From Bacteroidota bacterium (lineage in GTDB: Bacteria > Bacteroidota > Ignavibacteria > T3Sed10-11): a stretch of 13,654 nt of DNA. The stretch lies in contig SKXH01000183.1 in assembly GCA_007128495.1 (NCBI GenBank), forward strand, positions 1 to 13,654, read 5' to 3'. The translations under genes and the position numbers were made by a program. How positions within the stretch are numbered: position 1 is the first letter of the stretch; the number at the start of each line of letters is the position of its first letter. This document shows, piece after piece, positions 1 through 6,373 of the stretch. A model generated the notes under the pieces. The model searched no databases and was not told where the DNA came from. It saw only the letters and a list, made by a program, of their open reading frames with translations.

Positions 1-785
1 ATACCATCGAAAGAATTAAACCTCGACTCTTCAACCTGCAGCACGAGTATACCGCCGTCACGGTCAATACGTATTTGAGGTTCTGCAACAGAACGGAACA
101 ATCCTGTTCGCTGTAATCGCGGACGGATGTTGTCGATCCGCTCGCGGGAAAAACGATCTCCGGGAAACACTCCCGCCTTCCGGAATATAATGCGGTCGCG
201 GGTTTCATTGTTACCCTCGATCTGTATCGAGTGCAGGGTTATCTCATCCATCTCGCTGAACGAGAAAAACAAATCGACAGCAGGCGCTTCATTGAGAGTG
301 ACAATTTGAATTGAATCGAGTTGAATCTCTGCAAACGGCCGGCCATCGCGCTCAAACTCATTGAGTATGTCGGATATCCAGATTTCAATGTCCGGCTGCG
401 AAAACGGATCACCGACAAAGTCATTTGCCTCCTGTTGTACCATCGAACGGTTCGGAAAACGCTCGGGAGCAAGCTCAAAATTTCGCACAACGGCTCTGTC
501 ACCCGGAGATATAAATAAGGTATCGTTGTCAATCTTATTTTCGAATGAAGGTGTAAAGTAGCCAAATTGGTAGAGGTACGTTTGGACATGCTGCCGGATG
601 TTTTCTCCATTCTCGGGGGAAACCGCTTCTTCTATGATCGATTCAATATCGGACGGTATATATTCGATGAAATACAGCGTTGTTATTTTCGTCTCTGTCG
701 TATCGGATGCAAGAATGGGGAGTGCACCGATCAACACAATGATGGAGATATGAAAAATTAATTGTATGAGAAATGTATTGTTCAT
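1..785 (-). CDS. Omp85/BamA-TamA family outer membrane protein, N-terminal fragment (3' end outside window)
   Basis: This open frame runs off the left edge; about 261 residues are visible. It begins with a signal peptide (hydrophobic residues about 5-26, likely cleavage near ILA-SD). About three POTRA-like segments follow, near residues 33-90, 95-175 and 180-253. The last is the clearest: a strand with IQIEGN, a helix, the RERIDNIRPRLQRTGLF helix-turn, then two strands ending in LVLQVEE. This beta-alpha-alpha-beta-beta order is typical of the POTRA domain next to the membrane barrel. Family members insert proteins into, or move them across, the outer membrane; the barrel itself is outside the window. 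Three POTRAs would fit TamA better than the usual five of BamA, but that is inference. The ATG lies 23 bases after the rimO stop on the same strand and has only a weak Shine-Dalgarno, so it is probably the last visible gene of the operon. Family is fairly sure; subfamily is open. Confidence 0.8.
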   Translation of the reverse strand, partial: MNNTFLIQLIFHISIIVLIGALPILASDTTETKITTLYFIEYIPSDIESIIEEAVSPENGENIRQHVQTYLYQFGYFTPSFENKIDNDTLFISPGDRAVVRNFELAPERFPNRSMVQQEANDFVGDPFSQPDIEIWISDILNEFERDGRPFAEIQLDSIQIVTLNEAPAVDLFFSFSEMDEITLHSIQIEGNNETRDRIIFRKAGVFPGDRFSRERIDNIRPRLQRTGLFRSVAEPQIRIDRDGGILVLQVEESRFNSFDG

Positions 786-808
786 CGTCGTCCAACCGCA
801 CAAAGTTA

Positions 809-2125
809 TTAACCGACTACATCGCCGAATATATCATACTCCATTGCATCGGTAATACGTACTTTATAAAAACGACCGGTATGGAGTTTTCTATCCGGCG
901 ATTCAATTATTACCTGGTTATCGACCTCGGGCGCATCCCACATTGTTCGGCCGTAATAGGTACCGTTATCCTGTTCATCGATCAAAACATCGACCACCGA
1001 ATCAACGAGATCCTGATTTCTGTTGAATGAATGGTTCTGCTGTATCTCCATGATTTTCGCACGCCGCCGTTCTTTCTCTTCGGGAGAAACCGGATCGCCG
1101 AGCAGGTGTGCAACCGTGTCTTCTTCCTGCGAATACGTAAACACGCCGAGGCGGTGGAAATAGCCCTCTTCGATAAACTCCGCAAGCTCATCAAATTCTG
1201 CATCGCCTTCCGCAGGGTAACCGACGATCAATGTGGATCGCAGTGTGAGATCAGGGATTCCGTCACGAAGTCGATGGAGTAAGTCTACCGTGGATTCGCG
1301 CGATATGCCGCGCCTCATCGAGCGTAAAACCGGCGTTGCTATATGTTGAACCGGTATATCGATATACGGTACAAGTGAAGGTACTTCTTTAAATGCATCG
1401 ATAACGTCGAGGGGAAATTTTGCGGGGTACGCATACATCAATCGAATCCATTTAATGGAATCGATCTCTCCCAATGCATACAGCAATTCGGCGAGACGCC
1501 GTTTGCCATAGAGATCGAGTCCGTAATATGTTGTATCCTGTCCGATAATGATCAACTCGTTGACACCGAGCGACGCGAGCTGTTTCGCTTCCTTCACGAT
1601 CTGTTCCATCGGTTTGCTCTTATGTCCTCCCCGCATTAACGGAATAGAACAGAAGGAACATGGATTATCGCATCCTTCGGAAATCTTAAGATACGCAAAG
1701 TGTTTCGGCGTGGTAAGATACCGTTCACCAAGCAAATCACGTTTATAATCGACGCCGAGCTGTTCGACAACCGGTTGAATATTGTTACTGCCGAAATAAC
1801 CGTCGACCTCCGGTATTTCATTCGAAAGATCGCCACGGTAGCGTTCGGAAAGACATCCCATCACATACACCTTACGTCCGGCGCGCTCGTGTTTCCACCG
1901 CACCGCCGACAGAATTGTATTTACCGATTCCTCTTTTGCCGCTTCGATAAATCCACACGTATTGATCACTACAACATTCGCGTCGTCGCTTTCATCCGTC
2001 AGGGTTGCATTGCCGTGCCTGAGCTGCGCCATCAATTCCTCGGAATCGACAAGATTTTTCGAACACCCGAGCGAAATGACGTTGACGCGTAACCCGTTGC
2101 TCTGTATGTTATTTTTTGTATGCAT
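809..2125 (-). CDS. rimO: Ribosomal protein S12 methylthiotransferase RimO
   Basis: A 438-residue radical SAM methylthiotransferase. In the RimO family the product adds a methylthio group to a conserved aspartate of ribosomal protein S12, using two 4Fe-4S clusters. The N-terminal UPF0004 domain shows its three cluster cysteines: C21 in SLGCSKNLVDSE, C57 in INTCGF and C91 in VMGCLSER. The radical SAM core has the CxxxCxxC motif at C152, C156 and C159 (SEGCDNPCSFC). The C-terminal part (from about residue 370) fits a TRAM domain. The SLGCSKNLVDSE start and the IGQDTTYYGLDLYG segment point to RimO rather than MiaB. Length is usual for the family. The ATG is 8 bases after the cdsA stop, so it is co-transcribed with cdsA. 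Its Shine-Dalgarno is weak (AAGTAAG). Confidence 0.95.
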   Translation of the reverse strand: MHTKNNIQSNGLRVNVISLGCSKNLVDSEELMAQLRHGNATLTDESDDANVVVINTCGFIEAAKEESVNTILSAVRWKHERAGRKVYVMGCLSERYRGDLSNEIPEVDGYFGSNNIQPVVEQLGVDYKRDLLGERYLTTPKHFAYLKISEGCDNPCSFCSIPLMRGGHKSKPMEQIVKEAKQLASLGVNELIIIGQDTTYYGLDLYGKRRLAELLYALGEIDSIKWIRLMYAYPAKFPLDVIDAFKEVPSLVPYIDIPVQHIATPVLRSMRRGISRESTVDLLHRLRDGIPDLTLRSTLIVGYPAEGDAEFDELAEFIEEGYFHRLGVFTYSQEEDTVAHLLGDPVSPEEKERRRAKIMEIQQNHSFNRNQDLVDSVVDVLIDEQDNGTYYGRTMWDAPEVDNQVIIESPDRKLHTGRFYKVRITDAMEYDIFGDVVG

Positions 2126-2133
2126 ACACTTAC

Positions 2134-2976
2134 TTAAAAATTCATTCCTGTCATAACATACAAATAAACTGCGGGCGATACAAATATAATGCTGTCGAAT
2201 CGATCGAGAAATCCTCCGTGGCCCGGGAAAAATGCCGATGAATCTTTCACCCCGGCATCCCGCTTCAGCATCGATTCGGCCAGATCGCCGACCTGCCCAA
2301 CAATGCCCACGATCAATCCGATGACCACTGCATCGTGCAGTGCAAGAGTATCCACGAATAGATATTTACACACGACGCTTGTAATTACGGCGAAAACAAG
2401 ACCGAAAAGTGCGCCTTCAACCGTTTTATTCGGGCTTATCGCCGCATACAATTTATTCTTTCCGGTAGCTTTGCCGCCGAGATATGCAGCGGTATCGCAT
2501 ACCCATATCGAGAACAATATAAGAATGATGATCGCTCCGCTATCAAACAGCTCGCGCAAGCCGATAAACGTTCCCAACCCCACGCCAACATACGATACAC
2601 CGAACATCGTCGTGCCGATATTCAAAAATGACGATCCCTTGTGCCGGTATAATTCATACACGACCGAGAGCAGAATAAAAAATAATCCGACTGTTGCAAT
2701 GAACTCAATTTCATCGGAAATTCTATATTCATATCCGAATACATCCGATAACGATTGATAGGCAAAGAAAATTAAAATACCGGTTAATCCCGCAAGCCCG
2801 ATAATATAGTGTGGGTGCGTCTCTTTCCTTTCTGCGAGCCGGTAAAACTCATATAATACACCTACTGCAATTATTTGTACAAGTATGAAAAACCATATCC
2901 CTCCTGCAATTGCAGCGCCGAGTATGATCGGAATACCGATCAGGGCAACGAGAAGACGTTGTAGAAAATTATTCAT
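2134..2976 (-). CDS. cdsA: Phosphatidate cytidylyltransferase CdsA
   Basis: A 280-residue polytopic membrane enzyme that makes CDP-diacylglycerol from phosphatidate and CTP, the branch point of phospholipid synthesis in the inner membrane. The CdsA signature is complete at residues 235-261: SMLKRDAGVKD followed by SSAFFPGHGGFLDRFD, with the conserved KR, KD, HGG and DRFD residues. SPNKTVEGA upstream corresponds to the family's SPKKTxEG motif. About seven or eight hydrophobic segments are visible. I chose the ATG at 2976. A frame extension to a TTG at 2991 would add only five residues, and the ATG start gives the usual family N-terminus. This start overlaps the preceding gene's stop by 8 bases, suggesting translational coupling. 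The common neighbours uppS, dxr and rseP are absent here. Confidence 0.95.
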   Translation of the reverse strand: MNNFLQRLLVALIGIPIILGAAIAGGIWFFILVQIIAVGVLYEFYRLAERKETHPHYIIGLAGLTGILIFFAYQSLSDVFGYEYRISDEIEFIATVGLFFILLSVVYELYRHKGSSFLNIGTTMFGVSYVGVGLGTFIGLRELFDSGAIIILILFSIWVCDTAAYLGGKATGKNKLYAAISPNKTVEGALFGLVFAVITSVVCKYLFVDTLALHDAVVIGLIVGIVGQVGDLAESMLKRDAGVKDSSAFFPGHGGFLDRFDSIIFVSPAVYLYVMTGMNF

Positions 2977-3424
2977 TATCGTCGGCTTCAAAGTTAAGAG
3001 TATCGATTACTTTTTTTGCATCATTAATCCGATCATTCGGGACCATAACATTCACGCGAGCCATCGAGCCGACGGTCAGAAAATATGCATGATCCTGTTG
3101 ATTAAAAATCATCGATTCAATACCTGCGTTCTCAAGGTTCGCTTTGACCATCTCGGCCTCATACTCGGTCGAGCTGACGTACGCGACCGCCCAGCTTTGA
3201 TATACACGAATGTGTTTATCGTCTTCACAAAACGTTTTGTGCATTTTGGTTTTCCGGCATTTCTGACAGACAGGTTTGCCGCAAATGATACATACTGCGA
3301 CCGCCGGTATGTTGCTATGATTTTCACATGCGATATCCTCATTACCGACCAGGAGGACGCCGCATACCGGGCAGTATTCCGCTTCGTCCTGTATCTGCTC
3401 TTTACAATTAGGGCATTCTATCAT
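2969..3424 (-). CDS. Zinc-ribbon / B-box-like zinc finger protein with C-terminal DUF2007 domain
   Basis: A 151-residue, probably cytoplasmic protein built of three small modules. Residues 4-21 form a zinc ribbon (C4, C7, C18, C21). Residues 33-71 form a B-box-like double zinc site: C33 and H36, C45 and C48, C53 and C56, C66 and H71. Residues about 78-143 match the DUF2007 (putative signal-transducing protein) pattern, with AYVSSTEYEAEMVKANLENAGI followed by VMVPNDRINDAKKVI. DUF2007 proteins have a small ferredoxin-like fold of unknown ligand. No enzyme motif or membrane segment is seen, so a regulatory or adaptor role is only a guess. It is preceded by a strong Shine-Dalgarno that overlaps the stop of the CPBP gene, and its end overlaps the start of cdsA. 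Its expression is therefore tied to membrane-lipid synthesis. Confidence 0.8.
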   Translation of the reverse strand: MIECPNCKEQIQDEAEYCPVCGVLLVGNEDIACENHSNIPAVAVCIICGKPVCQKCRKTKMHKTFCEDDKHIRVYQSWAVAYVSSTEYEAEMVKANLENAGIESMIFNQQDHAYFLTVGSMARVNVMVPNDRINDAKKVIDTLNFEADDNE

Positions 3425-3428
3425 TGTT

Positions 3429-3435
3429 CTCCTTT
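3429..3435 (-). promoter_or_regulatory. Strong ribosome binding site fused to the upstream stop codon
   Basis: On the minus strand AAAGGAG lies four bases before the ATG at 3424. Its first two bases are also the last two of the upstream TAA stop (TAAAGGAG). A ribosome ending on the CPBP gene would sit directly on this site, so translational coupling is likely. It fixes the start of the zinc-ribbon gene. Confidence 0.8.
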
Positions 3436-4396
3436 AGGTATTGTTTTCTTCTTGAGCTTGCCGTCTCTCGTCCGCTGCTTTTGATAGCAGTATCCAGCAG
3501 CCAACCGCAATGACGCCGCTGATCACCATGACCACTACTGTACCGGTTATTGCCGGGTCCGTTTCAGCGGGGAGCAGTATCTCCTCACGGCGGTAATATA
3601 CGGAAACAACTGCAATAAGATTATTTACAAAATGTGCCAGGATGGCGGCAAGAATGCTGCCTGTCTTGTAAACCAGCAATCCAAACACGATACCAAGAAC
3701 CATTAACGGTACAAGCGTAAAAGGGTTAAGGTGATATAGTGCGAATATTACACCCGCGACCACCGCGCCGCCCGCAAGCCCGAATGAATATTCAAAGTTC
3801 CGCTGGATCAATCCGCGAAACAGAAATTCCTCGGAGAAAGCCGGCACAAGCGCAACGACAAAAATAACAAACAGCAGTTCGGGCACCGTTTGAACCATTA
3901 CAAGCGTTTGATACATTTGTTCGATCGATTCACGTATACTCTCGACAAACGGCTTGATCGTCTCGGGCACAGGGATCATATCCTGCAGCACTAAATAACC
4001 CTGTAAAAATTGCTGCGCGGCAATCACACCAATAATTATAAAAAACACTTCAGAAAATCCGATCGGCTTCATCCGAACATACCGGAATATATTTTTCGTT
4101 TGAAACCGGATAAGTATCAATGTCGGAATCAGTAAAAATATGATTTGCCCGAACATCGTCGCTATCCGGATTGCCTGCACGTTATCGTCGGAAAAATCCA
4201 TCCCGAATAATAAAAGGGTAATGCCGCCGCCGACAATCTGGTATAAAAAGAATATGACGATAAGTGCAAGTATAGCATACACCGAGGGATGCAGATTCAA
4301 CCGGCTGAAAACGGTATCCTCACTTGTGAATTCCGTTCGATTCAATTGCTCGGGTTGGTCGGTACCATTCGAGTGTTTTTGTTGATCATCTATCAT
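3434..4396 (-). CDS. CPBP (CAAX/Abi-type) family intramembrane metalloprotease
   Basis: A 320-residue membrane protein with about eight hydrophobic segments between residues 37 and 305. It carries the glutamate/histidine motifs of the CPBP (Abi, Rce1-like) family: EEFLFR with E189, E190 and R194; FALYH with H222; and HFVNN with H255 and N259. These residues form the metal site in Rce1-type proteases, so the protein is probably catalytically intact. Substrates of bacterial members are mostly unknown. Roles range from CAAX-like processing to bacteriocin self-immunity, and nothing here suggests a bacteriocin locus. The N-terminal 35 residues are polar and likely cytoplasmic. The ATG overlaps the end of the deoxyhypusine-synthase-like gene by 11 bases, and the stop merges with the next gene's ribosome binding site. 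It is thus embedded in the operon that makes phospholipids. Confidence 0.88.
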   Translation of the reverse strand: MIDDQQKHSNGTDQPEQLNRTEFTSEDTVFSRLNLHPSVYAILALIVIFFLYQIVGGGITLLLFGMDFSDDNVQAIRIATMFGQIIFLLIPTLILIRFQTKNIFRYVRMKPIGFSEVFFIIIGVIAAQQFLQGYLVLQDMIPVPETIKPFVESIRESIEQMYQTLVMVQTVPELLFVIFVVALVPAFSEEFLFRGLIQRNFEYSFGLAGGAVVAGVIFALYHLNPFTLVPLMVLGIVFGLLVYKTGSILAAILAHFVNNLIAVVSVYYRREEILLPAETDPAITGTVVVMVISGVIAVGCWILLSKAADERRQAQEENNT

Positions 4397-5348
4397 TATA
4401 CATCACATCTTTAATTGCTGCGGCAAGCAGCGGTATCATTAATTCATGGTGACCGGTAATGCTGTATCCTTTCCCGCCATCCTGTGTCGGCCGCTGAACG
4501 ACATTGACACGCGGACGATAGTGCTGGATCATATCAAAATTCACCGTCACAAATCCTCTCGCTTTATGTCCGACATTCCGGGCAACGGTGAGCGCTTTTA
4601 AAAATACCTCGGGCAGTATAACAGCCGATCCGAAATTCAACACAACACCCCCGCCGTTTAAACCGCTTACAACCTCACACAATGTTCGGAAATCACGAAA
4701 TGATAACTCACCCGTAGCGGCGCCGTTCATAGTCGGCTGCTGGTGAACGATATCGGTTCCGATAGCAGCATGGACTGTTACCGGAATGTTAGAGGCAATC
4801 CCGGCCGCGAGTATACTGTACTCCAGGTTGGGTGCGGATTTTTTTGTGAGCGCTTCCCCAAGGGCCTCACCGTACCCGTCATCCGACTCTTGAAAATTAT
4901 GCGTCAATACACCGTTAATAAATTCACCGGTTTCGGTCCACATACCGAATGAGCCATCCAATAAATTATCGGCAACATCCTCCGACGTTACTCCCCACAT
5001 TGCCGTTTCGACATCGTGTATAGCTGCGGCACTGTTCATAGCAACTGCGGTGACGATGTTTTGTTTTATTAAATCTATAATAATTGTAGAACATCCCACC
5101 TTAATAACGTGAGCGCCCATCATGACAATTACGGGTTTTTTATTTTGCCGGGCTTCAACGATGTGTCGCACAACATTTTTAAAATCATCTGCAACAAGTA
5201 TAGCCGGGAGTGAATCAAGGAATTGAGAAAATGATTGCCTGGCGGGATCATATAATCCGGCAAAATCCTGCACACCAACTTTGCTTGTACGCTTTTTGAT
5301 CGAGGTTGTTTGTACCGACGAGAGGTCAATTCGTTTAAATCGCGTCAT
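4386..5348 (-). CDS. Deoxyhypusine-synthase-like conserved protein
   Basis: A 320-residue, probably soluble protein. I recognise it as a bacterial family related in fold to deoxyhypusine synthase (NAD-binding DHS-like fold); this rests on remembered family motifs. Visible motifs are MMGAHVIKVG (77-86), AVAMNSAAAIHDVE (101-114), TSEDV (121-125), DGSFGM (131-136), HAAIGTDIVHQ (193-203) and NFGSAV (238-243), and DGGKGYSI lies near the C-terminus (290-297). I do not see the WGKI motif that carries the catalytic lysine of true deoxyhypusine synthases; K293 in DGGKG is a speculative replacement. Bacteria have no eIF5A, the substrate of the eukaryotic enzyme, so the real substrate is unknown. The start ATG lies 3 bases after the stop of the DUF3108 gene, and the end overlaps the CPBP gene by 11 bases. 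The gene seems full-length. Confidence 0.6.
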   Translation of the reverse strand: MTRFKRIDLSSVQTTSIKKRTSKVGVQDFAGLYDPARQSFSQFLDSLPAILVADDFKNVVRHIVEARQNKKPVIVMMGAHVIKVGCSTIIIDLIKQNIVTAVAMNSAAAIHDVETAMWGVTSEDVADNLLDGSFGMWTETGEFINGVLTHNFQESDDGYGEALGEALTKKSAPNLEYSILAAGIASNIPVTVHAAIGTDIVHQQPTMNGAATGELSFRDFRTLCEVVSGLNGGGVVLNFGSAVILPEVFLKALTVARNVGHKARGFVTVNFDMIQHYRPRVNVVQRPTQDGGKGYSITGHHELMIPLLAAAIKDVMYNDR

Positions 5349-5351
5349 AGG

Positions 5352-6173
5352 TTATTGCACCCGTGCCCGGATGGCATCGCGTAATCCAGTATAACGGCTC
5401 AACTCTGCGGTAATCGATCCGACCGGTATACGTGTTCTCATCCGCACAGGGATACGCAGATCGTCATTGGTGAGCCAGATATGGATGGCACCTTCGTGCT
5501 TAAATAATCCTCCTTCCTGGATAAGCGGTTCAATAACTATTGTATCAAAGGTTCCGGTTTTTACATTTACTTCTTCCCGGCCATGATATAATACATCGAG
5601 CGTATATGTTGAATCCCGATGAAAGTTTTCCAGCGTTATTCTATCGCCCGGTTCGAGTTCATCAAAATCATATGTTCGCACATAATAAAAAGCCGACACC
5701 ATATCGTGTACATATTCGGGGACTGTATATTCTTCGCCATCTTGTGTGATAGCCGTATTATTTATCTGATCAAATTCAACATTGGTATCCCGTGAGTAGC
5801 CGCCCTCACGTATGCGTTCGCTAAATTCCCATGGAAATAATCCGTTTTTATCGAGATGCGACTCCCATAAATCTTCTACTTTATACACCCAGGAAAAGGG
5901 GGAAACAGACCGTGCAGTCAACTGAATTCGATAGGCATCGCGCCCGTTTATTTGAGTAACTTCGGGTATACGCATTTCTCCTTCACCGGCTTTTATGATA
6001 CCATACCTGAGATCAAATACCAACCGTTCACCTTGTATAAAGGCATTGTTTTCCACACTGCGTAAATCAGGTTTTGCAGATGCATCTTCCGTTGCGGAGC
6101 CGGTATCTTGCACACCGTCCGGTGCTCCCCAAAAGAGTAAACCAAACAACAACGGAACTACAATTGATATCAT
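5352..6173 (-). CDS. Exported DUF3108 domain-containing protein
   Basis: A 273-residue protein with an N-terminal hydrophobic signal sequence (residues 2-16, then a polar, Asp/Thr-rich linker), so probably periplasmic. No lipobox cysteine is seen. The body, from about residue 44 (FIQGERLVFDLRYGIIKAGEGEM) to 262, shows the DUF3108 pattern: an opening segment ending in GxxxAGE, the SPFSWVYKVEDLWESHLD segment, and a late VPVGSITAELSRY strand. Members are beta-rich, predicted periplasmic proteins often found near envelope genes; the biochemical role is not known to me. It is the first gene of the operon that runs down to the Omp85 gene. It has a strong Shine-Dalgarno (AGGGAGGAA, four bases before the ATG), which fixes the start, and a candidate promoter about 50 bases upstream. 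Confidence 0.8.
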   Translation of the reverse strand: MISIVVPLLFGLLFWGAPDGVQDTGSATEDASAKPDLRSVENNAFIQGERLVFDLRYGIIKAGEGEMRIPEVTQINGRDAYRIQLTARSVSPFSWVYKVEDLWESHLDKNGLFPWEFSERIREGGYSRDTNVEFDQINNTAITQDGEEYTVPEYVHDMVSAFYYVRTYDFDELEPGDRITLENFHRDSTYTLDVLYHGREEVNVKTGTFDTIVIEPLIQEGGLFKHEGAIHIWLTNDDLRIPVRMRTRIPVGSITAELSRYTGLRDAIRARVQ

Positions 6174-6177
6174 ATAT

Positions 6178-6186
6178 TTCCTCCCT
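6178..6186 (-). promoter_or_regulatory. Strong ribosome binding site of the DUF3108 gene
   Basis: AGGGAGGAA on the minus strand, four bases before the ATG at 6173. It is one of the best Shine-Dalgarno matches in the window and sets the operon's first start codon. Confidence 0.8.
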
Positions 6187-6223
6187 GCACGCCGCGTTTA
6201 TTCATAGAAAAAAGATTTTCCCT

Positions 6224-6251
6224 TATATACTGGACGCTATAGTTCTGTAAA
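6224..6251 (-). promoter_or_regulatory. Candidate sigma-70-like promoter of the DUF3108-to-Omp85 operon
   Basis: On the minus strand TTTACA (6251-6246) and TATATA (6229-6224) are separated by 16 bases, close to the -35/-10 consensus. The -10 box lies about 50 bases before the first ATG of the operon, in the only sizeable gap upstream of it. A 13-base palindrome lies just upstream (6259-6271). The box matches are mine by eye, without scoring. Confidence 0.4.
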
Positions 6252-6258
6252 TTGTTCC

Positions 6259-6271
6259 GCAATCAGATTGC
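6259..6271. repeat. Short perfect palindrome upstream of the operon promoter (possible operator)
   Basis: GCAATC-A-GATTGC, two perfect 6-base arms around one base. It lies 7 bases upstream of the candidate -35 box. The position fits an activator or repressor site, but palindromes of this length also occur by chance. Confidence 0.3.
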
Positions 6272-6312
6272 TATAATTAGGTAATATACAAGGATTTGGA
6301 TTTGGAATCAAT

Positions 6313-6352
6313 AAAAAAGGGGCACCGACGGTTTTCCCGGAGATACCCCTTT
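6313..6352 (-). terminator. Rho-independent terminator of gdhA
   Basis: On the minus strand, about 22 bases after the gdhA stop, AAAGGGG and CCCCTTT can form a 7-base-pair stem around a 20-odd-base inner region that may pair further (CCG with CGG). A run of six T residues follows directly. This is a typical intrinsic terminator layout, with a somewhat large loop. It separates gdhA from the downstream operon. Confidence 0.7.
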
Positions 6353-6373
6353 GTTGAGAATACAATGAATGGT

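Noticed and set aside
1700..2092. 130-codon plus-strand frame opposite rimO
   Set aside because: It is antisense to well-conserved rimO motifs and its translation resembles no family; it is a shadow frame.
2189..2758. 189-codon plus-strand frame opposite cdsA
   Set aside because: It is antisense to cdsA, rich in Pro, Ser, Thr and Asn as expected of a complement of membrane-protein codons, with no recognisable domain.
2885..3484. 199-codon plus-strand frame spanning three minus-strand genes
   Set aside because: It crosses the ends of three genes with clear families on the other strand; a chance open frame.
3434..4396. CPBP gene as a bacteriocin immunity or phage-abortive-infection gene
   Set aside because: No bacteriocin precursor, exporter or defence gene is nearby; it sits in a housekeeping lipid/envelope operon.
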